Shown in pieces: positions 54,229 to 64,000 of a stretch of 64,000 nt of DNA. Every line of letters starts with the position of its first letter. The stretch's first letter is position 1. Location: NCBI RefSeq assembly GCF_022662015.1, contig NZ_JAKMCM010000003.1, positions 186,001 through 250,000 of the forward strand. Direction: 5' to 3'. The notes under the pieces are model-generated. The model saw only the letters and a program-made list of their open reading frames with translations. It ran no database searches and had not been told where the DNA came from. The position numbers and the translations under genes were made by a program. This stretch comes from Aestuariivivens sediminicola. GTDB lineage: Bacteria; Bacteroidota; Bacteroidia; Flavobacteriales; Flavobacteriaceae.

Positions 54229-56031
54229 TTAAGGACGATAGATCTCTTCAATGAGATGGTGGTATTTTTCTGCAATAACATCGCGTTTCATTTTCAGAGT
54301 TGGTGTAAGTTCTCCATGCTCCACAGACCATTCATTCGGAGTAAGTTTAAACATTTTTATTTGTTCCCATTTGCCAAATTTGGTGTTGCAGCGATCCACT
54401 TCCTTTTGCATTCTGGTACACACGATCTCCGAGTTGATAAGCCCTTCATTAGTCGTGTTAGAAACCGCATGTTCTTTTCTGGCAATCCAGTCCCTGATGA
54501 ACACAAAATTAGGTTGAATTAAGGCAGCCGGCATCTTTTCACCTTCTCCGATGACCATAACCTGTTCTATAAAGCGGGATTGCTTTAATTCATTCTCCAG
54601 GAGCGTCGGGATAATGTACTTCCCTCCGGAGGTTTTGAACATTTCCTTCTTACGTCCTGTTATCTTCAGAAAGCCATCCTCATCTATTTCTCCCTTGTCA
54701 CCCGTATGAAAATAGTCGCCCGAAATCACGCTTGCCGTTTTTTCAGGATCCTTATAATAGCCCAGCATCACATTAGGGCCTTTTATAAGAATTTCACCGT
54801 CTTCTGCAATCTTAACTTCAATATTTTCAATCGGCTTACCTACTGTTCCAATTTTGAAATGGTTATTGGCATACATGCCGACTGAAATTACCGGCGAGGT
54901 TTCGGTTAAGCCATAACCCTCCATTATCTGCATACCGGCAGCACAAAAAATGCGCGATAACCGGGGTTGCAAAGGTGCACTACCGGAGACCATTGTGCTC
55001 AGTTCCCCACCCAGTGCTTCACGCCATTTTTTAAATATCAGGGCATTTGCAATTTTTAGTTTGAACTCATACCACCAACCGTTTTTACCATAGGGTTCCC
55101 AACGTTCCGCCAGGCCCACGGCCCAAAGAAACAGACCTTTCTTTATACCGCCCAATTCCTGGCCCTTGGCCATTATCTTGTCGAAAACCTTTTCCAGTAA
55201 CCTTGGGACCACACTCATCATATGCGGTCTTATTTCTTTGGCATTCTCGCCAATCTTATCGAGCGACTCAGCAAAATAAATAGAAGTGCCGGCATGTTGG
55301 TATACATATATGAGTACCCGTTCAAAAATGTGACATATGGGCAAAAAACTCAGAACCCGTGTTTTTCCTTGCGGGAGTGGTACTCTTGGGACACTATCGA
55401 GTACATTACTGGTGATATTCCAATGCGACAGCATCACGCCTTTGGGTTTGCCTGTGGTTCCGGAGGTGTAGATAATAGTAGCCAGATCGCTTTGTTGCAC
55501 CTGTGCTTTCCGTTCTTCTACCTCGTTTTGGTTTGACCGGTCCGCACCCAATTCGAGTAATTCCGAGTAGTGCTGCTCCCCATCAATATGATCGAATGTA
55601 TAGACGCCTTTTAGTTGTGTTCGGGATTTGACCTTATTAATTTTAGCAACGACCTCCTCATCCGATACAAAACAGTAAAGGGACTCACTATGATTTAAGA
55701 TGTATTCATAATCTTCAGAACTTATAGTGGGGTAAATGGGAACATTCTGGGCCCCAACCTGAAGGACCCCAATATCAACAATATTCCATTCAGTTCTGTT
55801 GGTCGACGAGATAACCGCTATCTTATCATTCTTTTTAACGCCTAACCTCAAAAGTGCCCGACTCACGGCATTGGCCTTGTCGATATACTCCTGTGTCGAT
55901 GTTTCAACCCATTCGCCGTTATATTTCGTTACTAACGATGCCTTTAAAGGACCATGTTCCAACTGGTAATAGGGAAATTCAAAAAGTCTTGTTATTGCCA
56001 CTAATCGTTTTTTTAAGAAGCTCCACTGCAA
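54229..56031 (-). CDS. Long-chain fatty-acid-CoA ligase (AMP-forming)
   Basis: 600 residues. P-loop motif TIIYTSGTTGKPKGVMLSHWN, A5 motif YGLTETSPVIS, A7 YFHTGDKGEIDEDGFLKITGRKKEMFKTSGGKYI, and a C-terminal region with GELTPTLKMKRDVI, whose Lys makes the adenylate. Bacteroidetes members of this FAA1-like group activate long-chain fatty acids for lipid synthesis or degradation. It is divergent from pyruvate phosphate dikinase. Confidence 0.9.
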   Translation of the reverse strand: MQWSFLKKRLVAITRLFEFPYYQLEHGPLKASLVTKYNGEWVETSTQEYIDKANAVSRALLRLGVKKNDKIAVISSTNRTEWNIVDIGVLQVGAQNVPIYPTISSEDYEYILNHSESLYCFVSDEEVVAKINKVKSRTQLKGVYTFDHIDGEQHYSELLELGADRSNQNEVEERKAQVQQSDLATIIYTSGTTGKPKGVMLSHWNITSNVLDSVPRVPLPQGKTRVLSFLPICHIFERVLIYVYQHAGTSIYFAESLDKIGENAKEIRPHMMSVVPRLLEKVFDKIMAKGQELGGIKKGLFLWAVGLAERWEPYGKNGWWYEFKLKIANALIFKKWREALGGELSTMVSGSAPLQPRLSRIFCAAGMQIMEGYGLTETSPVISVGMYANNHFKIGTVGKPIENIEVKIAEDGEILIKGPNVMLGYYKDPEKTASVISGDYFHTGDKGEIDEDGFLKITGRKKEMFKTSGGKYIIPTLLENELKQSRFIEQVMVIGEGEKMPAALIQPNFVFIRDWIARKEHAVSNTTNEGLINSEIVCTRMQKEVDRCNTKFGKWEQIKMFKLTPNEWSVEHGELTPTLKMKRDVIAEKYHHLIEEIYRP

Positions 56032-56193
56032 AGTATAAAATTATGGAGGATTTTCAAACAGATCTGTTAAAAACCTCATGTGCCTATCGCCATATACTCG
56101 AGTATGGAATAAACAAATCATTATATGATTTTTATCATTAAATTACTTCTTATTTAAGGTTAATTTTACCCGTACTTTTAAAAATAAGCAATC

Positions 56194-58923
56194 ATGGAAG
56201 TAATTGATAAGGTAAAAACAAGAGTGTATCGATTCGGTAATAAAAAGGCCGATGGCAACAGTAAAATGAAAAATCTATTAGGAGGAAAAGGCGCTAATTT
56301 GGCCGAAATGAGTTCGATAGGAATTCCTGTACCGCCGGGATTTACCATAACGACTGAGGTATGTACTGAATATAATGCTTTGGGTCAGGAGGAAGTCGTT
56401 GCATTAATTAAGGACGAGGTTGAACAAGCCATAGATAATATTGAAACCTTAATGGGGTCTACATTCGGAGACATTGACAATCCATTATTGGTTTCAGTGC
56501 GTTCCGGTGCTCGTGTATCCATGCCCGGTATGATGGATACGGTATTAAATCTAGGTCTGAATGATGAGGTTGTACTGGGTTTGGCAAAAAAAACCAACAA
56601 CGAGCAGTTTGCCTGGGATTCCTATCGTCGTTTTATTCAGATGTACGGCGGTGTGGTGTTAGGTATGAAGCCGGCCTCCAAGGAAGACATCGATCCGTTT
56701 GAAGAGATCATGGAACATTTGAAGCACAAACGCGGTATTACTCTGGACACCGAATTTACGGTTCAAGATCTAAAAGATCTGGTTTACGACTTTAAGGAAG
56801 CAGTTAAAAAGCGTACAGGGCATGATTTCCCAACCGATCCCTGGGATCAGCTATGGGGTGCTATTATTGCCGTATTCAATAGCTGGAATGGTGACCGGGC
56901 CGTGTATTACAGAACCATGCACGGGTATCCTGCCGACTGGGGAACAGCCGTAAATGTACAGGCCATGGTTTATGGAAACATGGGTGATACTTCAGGTACG
57001 GGTGTTTGCTTTACCAGGGATGCCGGTACGGGAGAGAACGTATTTAATGGAGAATACCTCATTAACGCACAGGGAGAGGATGTTGTGGCCGGTGTAAGAA
57101 CACCACAGCAGATTACCAAACTGGGCTCTCAACGCTGGGCGGAATTGGCTAAAATTGAGGAGGAAGACCGTGCAAAGGATTACCCTTCCCTTGAAGAACT
57201 CATGCCATCTATTTTTGAAGAGTTAAACGGCTATCAGGATATTCTTGAGAAGCATTATCGCGACATGCAGGATATGGAGTTTACCATTCAGGATGGAAAA
57301 TTATGGATTTTACAAACCAGAAATGGCAAGCGCACTGGTGCAGCCATGGTGAAGATTGCAATGGATCTTCTCAAGGAGGGGATGATAAATGAAAAAGAGG
57401 CCCTGTTGCTCATCGAGCCTAACAAGTTAGACGAACTATTACACCCTATTTTCGATCCCGCAGCCTTGAAGCGAGCCCATGTTATGGCTCAGGGCTTGCC
57501 CGCATCTCCGGGAGCGGCAACAGGAAAAATTGTGTTTTTCGCCGATGAGGCCTCCAAATTTAAAAACAGTATATTGGTGCGTATCGAAACCTCACCTGAG
57601 GATCTTGAGGGTATGAACATTGCAAAAGGGATATTGACCGCCCGAGGAGGAATGACCTCCCACGCCGCCGTTGTGGCAAGAGGTATGGGAAAATGCTGTG
57701 TGTCAGGTGCAGGCGCCTTAAAGATCAATTATAAAACCAGAACGTTAACCGTAAATGGACATGAATACCACGAAGGTGACTGGATATCATTGAATGGTTC
57801 CACAGGTAATATTTTTGAAGGTAAGGTGGCTACTATGGAGCCGGAGTTGAGCGGCGAGTTTGCCGAGCTTATGGAGTTGGCCAGCGTCTATGGTAAAATG
57901 AATGTGAGAACAAATGCCGACACACCCAAGGATGCCAAAGTAGCCCGAAGTTTCGGTGCTCAGGGCATTGGTTTAACCAGGACCGAACATATGTTCTTTG
58001 AGGTAGACCGCATAAAGGCCATGCGTGAAATGATTTTAGCCGATACGGTTAAAGGACGCAAACAGGCCTTGGAAGAGTTGCTGCCTATGCAGCGCTCTGA
58101 CTTTGAAGGTATCTTCGAGGCCATGCAGGGCTTACCCGTTACCATTCGTTTATTGGATCCGCCATTGCATGAATTCGTACCGCACCAGTTGACTACCCAA
58201 AAGGAACTGGCTGAAGAAATGCATATTTCATTGCAGGCGGTAAAAAATAAAGTAGCCGAACTGGAAGAATTTAATCCGATGTTGGGCCATCGTGGCTGTC
58301 GTTTGGGAAATACCTATCCTGAAATTACCGAAATGCAGACCAGGGCCATTATTGAAGCAGCTCTCAATCTCAAGGAAAAAGGGATTAACTGCAGACCCGA
58401 GATTATGATTCCATTGGTAGGTACCGTTCGTGAGTTTGAGGCTCAGGAGCACATCATTCGAACTACGGCCAATACCGTTTTTGAAGAAAGAGAGGATACC
58501 GTAGACTACTTGGTCGGCACAATGATTGAAGTGCCGCGGGCCGCATTAATGGCGGATGCCATTGCCGAAAGAGCCGAGTTCTTTTCATTTGGTACAAACG
58601 ATTTAACCCAAATGACCTTTGGTTATTCACGTGACGATGCCGGTAAGTTCCTTCCCGTTTATATCGATAAAGGCATATTAAAAGTCGATCCTTTCGAAGT
58701 TTTGGATCAGGAAGGTGTCGGACAACTGGTAAAATTAGGAACCGAACGCGGTAGAAGCACCAAACCGGATTTAAAGGTTGGTATATGTGGTGAACATGGC
58801 GGTGAACCCAGTTCTGTAGAATTTTGCTACAATATTGGTATGGATTATGTGAGCTGTTCTCCATACCGGGTACCGATTGCCAGATTAGTTGCTGCTCAGG
58901 CCGCAATTAAAGCAGCTCAATGA
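56194..58923 (+). CDS. ppdK: Pyruvate, phosphate dikinase
   Basis: 909 residues, full length. N-terminal ATP-grasp domain (LGGKGANLAEMSSIGIPVPPGF, SVRSGARVSMPGMMDTVLNLG), central His domain with phospho-acceptor His in GGMTSHAAVVARGMGKCCVSG, and C-terminal TIM barrel (GIGLTRTEHMFF, LGHRGCRLG, FSFGTNDLTQMTFGYSRDD, GICGEHGGEPSSVEF). It interconverts pyruvate, ATP and phosphate with PEP, AMP and PPi, linking glycolysis and gluconeogenesis in the cytoplasm. Well conserved throughout. Confidence 0.97.
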   Translation: MEVIDKVKTRVYRFGNKKADGNSKMKNLLGGKGANLAEMSSIGIPVPPGFTITTEVCTEYNALGQEEVVALIKDEVEQAIDNIETLMGSTFGDIDNPLLVSVRSGARVSMPGMMDTVLNLGLNDEVVLGLAKKTNNEQFAWDSYRRFIQMYGGVVLGMKPASKEDIDPFEEIMEHLKHKRGITLDTEFTVQDLKDLVYDFKEAVKKRTGHDFPTDPWDQLWGAIIAVFNSWNGDRAVYYRTMHGYPADWGTAVNVQAMVYGNMGDTSGTGVCFTRDAGTGENVFNGEYLINAQGEDVVAGVRTPQQITKLGSQRWAELAKIEEEDRAKDYPSLEELMPSIFEELNGYQDILEKHYRDMQDMEFTIQDGKLWILQTRNGKRTGAAMVKIAMDLLKEGMINEKEALLLIEPNKLDELLHPIFDPAALKRAHVMAQGLPASPGAATGKIVFFADEASKFKNSILVRIETSPEDLEGMNIAKGILTARGGMTSHAAVVARGMGKCCVSGAGALKINYKTRTLTVNGHEYHEGDWISLNGSTGNIFEGKVATMEPELSGEFAELMELASVYGKMNVRTNADTPKDAKVARSFGAQGIGLTRTEHMFFEVDRIKAMREMILADTVKGRKQALEELLPMQRSDFEGIFEAMQGLPVTIRLLDPPLHEFVPHQLTTQKELAEEMHISLQAVKNKVAELEEFNPMLGHRGCRLGNTYPEITEMQTRAIIEAALNLKEKGINCRPEIMIPLVGTVREFEAQEHIIRTTANTVFEEREDTVDYLVGTMIEVPRAALMADAIAERAEFFSFGTNDLTQMTFGYSRDDAGKFLPVYIDKGILKVDPFEVLDQEGVGQLVKLGTERGRSTKPDLKVGICGEHGGEPSSVEFCYNIGMDYVSCSPYRVPIARLVAAQAAIKAAQ

Positions 58924-58942
58924 TGTCATTAATATTAGTTTT

Positions 58943-58978
58943 AAAAGCCCGGGCTTCAAACAGTCCCGGGCTTTTTTT
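58943..58978. terminator. Terminator between ppdK and purL
   Basis: AAAAGCCCGGG (58943-58953) pairs with CCCGGGCTTTT (from 58965) around a loop, followed by T. It lies between the convergent ppdK and purL genes. Confidence 0.9.
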
Positions 58979-59004
58979 ATTTTATTTAACTCAACTTAAA
59001 ATTT

Positions 59005-62000
59005 CTATTCTTTATTTTCAATCCACTTTCTGGCATTGATGAAAGCTTCATGCCATGGTGATACTGCATCGTTTCGGCCATCCGGATAGTTGGCCCAGTT
59101 CCATTGGAAGATGGAACGTTCAATATGTGGCATGGTGACCAGATGTCGACCGGTTTTATCGCACATCATGGCCGTGTTGAAGTCAGAGCCATTCGGGTTA
59201 TGGGGATAGGCCTCATAGCTGTATTTGGCTACAATGTTATAGCGGTCCTCCGCATAGGGCAGGCTAAACTTACCCTCGCCATGCGATACCCAGACCCCTA
59301 ATGTGGCACCCCCTAAGGTGGAGAGCATCACCGAATTGTTTTCCTTGATTTTCACCGAAGTAAAGGCACTTTCATGTTTGTGGGAATCGTTATAAGTTAA
59401 CTTTCCATGTAGCTCATGGTCCGGATTAATTTCTTCCAGCTCCATAAACAACTGGCACCCATTACAGATACCAACAGAAAGGGTGTCCTCCCGGTTAAAG
59501 AAATCCTGAATGGCCTTATTGGCCTTTTCATTGTATTTAATGGCTCCGGCCCAGCCTTTCGCCGATCCGAGAACATCGGAATTGCTGAACCCACCGACAG
59601 CACCTAAGAACTGTATGTCCTCTAAGGTTTCCCGACCCGATATCAGGTCGGTCATGTGTACATCTTTAACATCAAATCCTGCCAAATACATGGCATTGGC
59701 CATTTCACGCTCGGAATTGCTTCCTTTCTCCCTTAATATGGCGGCTTTAGGCCTTATCTTCTGTCCCGATACATCCGCTAATTTACCCGTAAAATGTTGA
59801 GGAAAGCTGAATTGCAAGGGTTGATTCTTATAGTTCTTAAATCGGGCCAGGGCCAGCCCATTAGCCGTTTGTTTTTCATCTAAGAGATAGGAGGTCTTAT
59901 ACCAGACATCCCTTAGTTCTGCTATGGAAAGATCGAATGCATCAGTCCCGTTTACCAGTCTCAAAACCTCATTTGAACTTACCTTGCCAATTTTACAGAA
60001 GCTGATGTTAGCTTCAGCCAGGCTGTGTTCAATGGAGGTGTCTTTGGACTGAATAACGATTCCACAGTTTTCGGCAAATAACAATTTCAAGGTATCTGTT
60101 TCACCAAGATCGGAAAGATCTAATTCTGCACCCAGATTGTTTTCCGCAAAACATAACTCCAGTAAAGTGGTAATCAAGCCTCCCGAAGCCACATCATGTC
60201 CTGCAACGATCTTATCATTCAGTATGAGTTCCTGTACCGTATTGAATACCGTTTTAACATAAGTGGCATTTTTTACAGTGGGCGCTTCATTACCAATTTT
60301 ATTTAAAATCTGTGCAAACGAACTGCCTCCTAGTTTAAAGTCGTCCTGAGAGATATTGATATAATACACAGGCCCTGCATCCATCTTAAAAACAGGTTCT
60401 ATTACTTTGTTGATGTCCGTACAATGGGCAGCGGCAGAAATGATGACCGTTCCCGGAGCAATAACCTCATGATCCGGGTATTTTTGTTTCATGGAAAGGG
60501 AGTCCTTTCCCGTTGGGACATTGATACCTAAATCGATCGCAAATTTAGAAACCGCCTCAACGGCGTCATATAAGCGGGCATCCTCACCTTCATTTTTGCA
60601 GGGCCACATCCAGTTGGCCGAAAGAGATACATTTTTTAAACCCTCCTTCAAGGGGGCCCACATGATATTGGTTAGGGCCTCGGTAATGGAATTCCGACTC
60701 CCCGCTACAGGATCTATAAGACCTGATATGGGGGAGTGTCCAATAGATGTTGCGATCCCCTCCATACCTTTGTAATCCAAAGCCATAACGCCAACATTGT
60801 TCAAAGGCAATTGCAGTGCACCGACACATTGTTGCTTGGCCACCTTACCACCCACACAACGGTCCACCTTATTCGTTAACCAGTCTTTACAGGCTACAGC
60901 CTCCAACTGCAATACCTGTTGCAAATAATGATGAAACTTATTGACGTTATAATCCAGGCTCGCATAATTTCGATGCACCGTATTATCGGCCATAATGGTC
61001 TTTGGTGAACTGCCGAACATATCAGACAAGGCCAAATCCATAGGGGTGTTCCCTTTGGTTTTCGATTGAAAGGTGAATCGGTTGTCTCCGGTAACCTTAC
61101 CTACGGTATACATGGGTGAACGCTCCCGATCGGCAATCCTGTGTAAGGTCTCCAGATGATCTTCAGAAATCACCAGACCCATCCGCTCCTGGGATTCGTT
61201 CCCTATGATTTCTTTATCCGAAAGGGTAGGATCGCCAATGGGTAAGGCGTCCAAATCAATTTTTCCTCCGGTGGCTTCAACTAATTCAGACAAACAGTTC
61301 AAATGACCACCTGCCCCGTGATCGTGAATGGAAACTATAAAGTTTTCCTCGCTCTCCACCATGCCACGCACCGCATTGGCCGCCCGTTTTTGCATTTCAG
61401 GATTTGAGCGCTGAACGGCATTTAATTCAATACCGGATTCGAATTCACCGGTATCAGCCGAGGAAACCGCGGCTCCGCCCATGCCAATACGATAATTATC
61501 ACCGCCTAAAATCACAATTTTATCTCCTTTTTGAGGTAGGTCCTTAATAGCCTGCTCCTTTTTACCATAACCAATACCACCCGCAAGCATGATGACCTTA
61601 TCGAAACCAAGCTGGCGCGAGGCAGTTTCAGTGATGGCCGAGGGATCATTATGCTTTTCCTCATGCTCGAAGGTTAACACGGATCCACAGATTAAAGGCT
61701 GACCAAACTTGTTACCAAAATCGGAAGCACCATTGGAAGCCTTTATCAATATATTCATTGGGGTCTGGTACAACCAGTCCCGTTCTTTAAACGCCTGTTC
61801 CCATGGTCTGTCTTCCTCTAATCTTGAGTAAGAGGTCATGTACACTGCCGTACCGGCCATGGGAATGGATCCCTTTCCACCGGCTAACCGGTCACGAATC
61901 TCACCTCCGGAGCCTGTCGCAGCACCGTTAAAAGGCTCAACTGTGGTGGGAAAGTTATGGGTTTCGGCCTTTAAGGAAATTACCGATTCAAAATCCTGGG

Positions 62001-62703
62001 TGCCGTAGTAATCCGGAATGTCTGCACGTTTTGGGGCGAATTGTTCAACGGTTGGACCTTGTATAAAAGCCACATTGTCCTTATAAGCTGAGACAATGGC
62101 ATTAGGATGCGTTTCAGAAGTTTTCTTAATAAGCTTGAATAGTGATGTCGGTTTTTCTACACCATCAATGATAAAAGTGCCATTGAAAATTTTATGGCGG
62201 CAATGCTCACTGTTCACCTGAGAAAAGCCGAAGACTTCAGAATCGGTTAACGGTCGGCCAATGTTTTGTGAGACACCTTCTAAATAGGCTATTTCCTCAT
62301 CGCTTAACGACAGGCCTTCTTTAATGTTGTAGGCAGCGATGTCTTCAATATTTAAAATGGGTTCCGGGGTGATATTGATGGTAAAGGTGTCCTGATTCAA
62401 TCCATTGAATTTCTCGGAAATCATAGGATCATAATTTGAGAAATCCTCGGATACGGCATGAAATTCCTCAATTCTCAGGATGTCCTGAATACCCATATTT
62501 TGGGTAATTTCCACGGCGTTGGTACTCCAGGGTGTTATCATAGCGGCACGTGGACCAACAAAAAAATCCGCCAGGGCGGACTGTTCTATCTTAGGTTGAT
62601 TGCCAAATAGCCAGGTTAATTTCGAAATCGTATCGTGTGATAATTCTTTTGTGGTTTGAACGGCAAACACTTTACTGTTTACGTTTCCAAAGAAATGAAT
62701 CAT
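59005..62703 (-). CDS. purL: Phosphoribosylformylglycinamidine synthase, single-chain
   Basis: 1232 residues, the large single-chain form that carries the glutaminase domain at the C-terminus, as in Proteobacteria and eukaryotes. Seen: VNSEHCRHKIFNGTF, SLKAETHNFPTTVEPFNGAATGSGGEIRD, GIPTGKDSLSMKQKYP-like VPTGKDSLSMK, and in the glutaminase part SVGICNGCQLFMEL (nucleophile Cys) and SHGEGKF (His). It makes FGAM in step 4 of purine synthesis. No other pur genes are adjacent. Confidence 0.97.
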   Translation of the reverse strand: MIHFFGNVNSKVFAVQTTKELSHDTISKLTWLFGNQPKIEQSALADFFVGPRAAMITPWSTNAVEITQNMGIQDILRIEEFHAVSEDFSNYDPMISEKFNGLNQDTFTINITPEPILNIEDIAAYNIKEGLSLSDEEIAYLEGVSQNIGRPLTDSEVFGFSQVNSEHCRHKIFNGTFIIDGVEKPTSLFKLIKKTSETHPNAIVSAYKDNVAFIQGPTVEQFAPKRADIPDYYGTQDFESVISLKAETHNFPTTVEPFNGAATGSGGEIRDRLAGGKGSIPMAGTAVYMTSYSRLEEDRPWEQAFKERDWLYQTPMNILIKASNGASDFGNKFGQPLICGSVLTFEHEEKHNDPSAITETASRQLGFDKVIMLAGGIGYGKKEQAIKDLPQKGDKIVILGGDNYRIGMGGAAVSSADTGEFESGIELNAVQRSNPEMQKRAANAVRGMVESEENFIVSIHDHGAGGHLNCLSELVEATGGKIDLDALPIGDPTLSDKEIIGNESQERMGLVISEDHLETLHRIADRERSPMYTVGKVTGDNRFTFQSKTKGNTPMDLALSDMFGSSPKTIMADNTVHRNYASLDYNVNKFHHYLQQVLQLEAVACKDWLTNKVDRCVGGKVAKQQCVGALQLPLNNVGVMALDYKGMEGIATSIGHSPISGLIDPVAGSRNSITEALTNIMWAPLKEGLKNVSLSANWMWPCKNEGEDARLYDAVEAVSKFAIDLGINVPTGKDSLSMKQKYPDHEVIAPGTVIISAAAHCTDINKVIEPVFKMDAGPVYYINISQDDFKLGGSSFAQILNKIGNEAPTVKNATYVKTVFNTVQELILNDKIVAGHDVASGGLITTLLELCFAENNLGAELDLSDLGETDTLKLLFAENCGIVIQSKDTSIEHSLAEANISFCKIGKVSSNEVLRLVNGTDAFDLSIAELRDVWYKTSYLLDEKQTANGLALARFKNYKNQPLQFSFPQHFTGKLADVSGQKIRPKAAILREKGSNSEREMANAMYLAGFDVKDVHMTDLISGRETLEDIQFLGAVGGFSNSDVLGSAKGWAGAIKYNEKANKAIQDFFNREDTLSVGICNGCQLFMELEEINPDHELHGKLTYNDSHKHESAFTSVKIKENNSVMLSTLGGATLGVWVSHGEGKFSLPYAEDRYNIVAKYSYEAYPHNPNGSDFNTAMMCDKTGRHLVTMPHIERSIFQWNWANYPDGRNDAVSPWHEAFINARKWIENKE

Positions 62704-62734
62704 TGTAGGGTTATTATGTTGTGTTTTGAAAATC

Positions 62735-62742
62735 CAAAATTA
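62735..62742 (-). promoter_or_regulatory. -7 element of purL
   Basis: On the minus strand TAATTTTG matches TAnnTTTG exactly, about 31 bp upstream of the purL ATG. No purine riboswitch or clear -33 box was seen. Confidence 0.4.
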
Positions 62743-62881
62743 CGTTTTTTTATGCATTTAAATGTGATTTTTTATAAAAAGGGATTGGGGTTATCAACAG
62801 GATTTTTAACAAGTTGAAGTCACAGTTCTTGTGGGCTGTCACCTATTTCAAGGGGCCATCTTTATAGTCTTGACGCTCCAT

Positions 62882-63742
62882 TTAAAAGTATTTTCTAAAA
62901 ATGGAAACCACAGATGCGCGATAGGAGGATCCGAATAGATTTAAATGGACCAATAAATAGTACAGCTGGTAGATGTCGATACGCGAAGCGGTCTGTGTAT
63001 CCTTCGGATGGACCGCCTGATAGGCTTCATAAAATGACTGGCCAAATCCACCAAACAATCTGGTCATGGCCAAATCGACCTCGTGATGCCCGTAATAGGC
63101 TGCAGGATCTATAAGGTAGGGTACCCCTTCTTTGGAGATGATGTAATTCCCGCTCCACAAATCCCCGTGAAGCAAGGATGGTTTCACTGAGGGCATCAGG
63201 GATTCTAAGGTGTTGGTCAGGGTTCCTATTGAGGGACATTCCTTGAGATCCAGTAACCCCTGTTGTGTGGCCATATGTATTTGCGGCAGGAGGCGTTCAT
63301 GTAGGTAAAACTGAATCCATTGCTCATGCGGGGTATTCCTTTGTGCTAAACTACCAATGTAGTTATCAAGTGCTAACCCGAAAGTATCCGCAGTGCAGTG
63401 ATGCAATTTTGCCAATTGCGACCCCAAACGAGCAAAGTCTTCAGCGGATGCTGATTTACTTTCAATGTACTCTAAAAGCAGGAACGCCGCATTTTCAAAG
63501 GTACCATAATGAAGCACCTCGGGTGTTTTTATGGTCTTTGTGTTATTTATGATTTGCAGTCCATTGGCCTCCATTTCAAACATGTGTAAGGCACGGGGGC
63601 TGCTATTACATTTTAGAAAATAAGTGTTATCGGCGGTCTCAATGCGGTAGGCCTCAGAAATGTCACCTCCGGAGACGGGAAGAAGGGTTCTTATGGGTTT
63701 ATCTAAAAGCTGAGACAGGTGGACTTTGAGTTGATCTTTCAC
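62882..63742 (-). CDS. Fructosamine kinase family protein
   Basis: 286 residues of the protein-kinase-like fold: TYFLKCNSSPRALHMFEMEANGL (Lys), LEYIESKSASAEDFARLG, LLHGDLWSGNYI (catalytic Asp) and LIDPAAYYGHHEVDLAMTRLFGGF (metal-binding Asp). Bacterial members phosphorylate glycated proteins or small ketosamines so that the sugar is released. It lies on the same strand as purL, 178 bp upstream, and ends at Phe286. Confidence 0.88.
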   Translation of the reverse strand: MKDQLKVHLSQLLDKPIRTLLPVSGGDISEAYRIETADNTYFLKCNSSPRALHMFEMEANGLQIINNTKTIKTPEVLHYGTFENAAFLLLEYIESKSASAEDFARLGSQLAKLHHCTADTFGLALDNYIGSLAQRNTPHEQWIQFYLHERLLPQIHMATQQGLLDLKECPSIGTLTNTLESLMPSVKPSLLHGDLWSGNYIISKEGVPYLIDPAAYYGHHEVDLAMTRLFGGFGQSFYEAYQAVHPKDTQTASRIDIYQLYYLLVHLNLFGSSYRASVVSIFRKYF

Positions 63743-63780
63743 AGGTTAAAAATAGGAAAGAGCATCTAATTAATAGTGAT

Positions 63781-64000
63781 CTATTTGGATTTTCGTTCCA
63801 AGAGTGCCATATAAAATCCATCAAATCCGGTTTGGTGTGCCAAGATGTTTTTCTCTTGTATGAGTTTAAAGCCTTTACCCTGTTCTGAGGCTAAAAAGGT
63901 CTCGACCTGATCCTTATTCTCTGAGGGCAATACCGAACAGGTGGCATAGACCATTTGTCCACCGATCTTAACCATTCTGGAATATTGTTGAAAGAGGTCT
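63781..64000 (-). CDS. RsmB/RsmF-type rRNA cytosine methyltransferase, C-terminal end (partial)
   Basis: The reading frame continues beyond base 64000, so the 5' part lies outside the window. The visible tail contains LFQQYSRMVKIGGQMVYATCSVLPSEN, the motif around the second catalytic Cys (ATCS) of NOL1/NOP2/Sun m5C methyltransferases, followed by QVETFLASEQ and the end FDGFYMALLER. It modifies a cytosine of ribosomal RNA with SAM. It is separated from the fructosamine kinase gene by about 40 bp. Confidence 0.85.
   Translation of the reverse strand, partial: DLFQQYSRMVKIGGQMVYATCSVLPSENKDQVETFLASEQGKGFKLIQEKNILAHQTGFDGFYMALLERKSK

Overview
The window comes from a member of the Bacteroidota, most likely a marine Flavobacteriaceae. 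The evidence is the A+T-rich composition, Bacteroidetes-type promoters (-33 TTTG / -7 TAnnTTTG, for example before the serine recombinase at 2395) and a family set typical of that group: GIN-domain (DUF2807) adhesin-like lipoprotein, 2TM-domain proteins, HU-HIG protein, DUF6268 barrel, SusC-like plug/carboxypeptidase-regulatory receptor, a DnaJ with a reduced zinc finger, and a single-chain PurL. Genus cannot be read from the sequence.

Region 1 (1 to about 8119) is the right-hand part of an integrated mobile element; its left end is outside the window. From left to right it carries the end of a CusB-type metal-efflux adaptor with DUF3347, a heavy-metal-binding lipoprotein, a 52-residue ribbon-helix-helix protein, a possible Cys-His-Asp hydrolase, a serine recombinase with a small membrane protein, an 874-residue RloC-like ATPase (zinc hook, ABC head, C-terminal Arg/Glu/His residues: a candidate anticodon nuclease defence protein), a putative excisionase and a tyrosine integrase. 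The integrase faces a 25-bp tRNA 3' end (8095-8119), which is the probable attachment site. A large terminator stem and an 81-bp tandem duplication follow.

Region 2 (8360 to about 27430) is chromosomal. It holds a secreted beta-helix protein (GH141-like), a DUF2953/GerW pair, MoeB-rhodanese, a short TauE permease, the DUF4870/PadR/PspC/GIN operon, DUF4442, an AIM24-family protein, the divergent oxyR-dps pair, a TRIC channel, cyclophilin/CoA pyrophosphatase (starts 4 bp apart), PlsC-like acyltransferase, a 23S-type pseudouridine synthase, an ECF sigma factor with a membrane partner, and an M20 amidohydrolase.

Region 3 (28150 to about 43450) holds a TonB-dependent receptor, Hsp20, TonB, a LytS-type kinase fused to a 2TM domain with a separate 2TM protein and a LytTR regulator, grpE-dnaJ, a candidate small RNA unit (about 37469-37555), and a tightly packed operon of ABC exporter, MscS channel, DUF6268 barrel and a sigma54 AAA+ response regulator lacking a DNA-binding domain, then an HU-family protein.

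Region 4 (43500-64000) is mostly housekeeping and envelope functions: a secreted coiled-coil protein, flavodoxin-like reductase, PPK2, M28 peptidase, secreted DinB-like protein, small membrane proteins, PD40 propeller protein, APC permease, DUF1624 protein, SnoaL-like lipoprotein, acyl-CoA ligase, pyruvate phosphate dikinase, PurL, fructosamine-kinase-like protein and the end of an RsmB/RsmF-type methyltransferase. An intergenic hairpin repeat occurs twice (11904-11964 and 43507-43567). No rRNA gene, complete tRNA gene or CRISPR array was seen.
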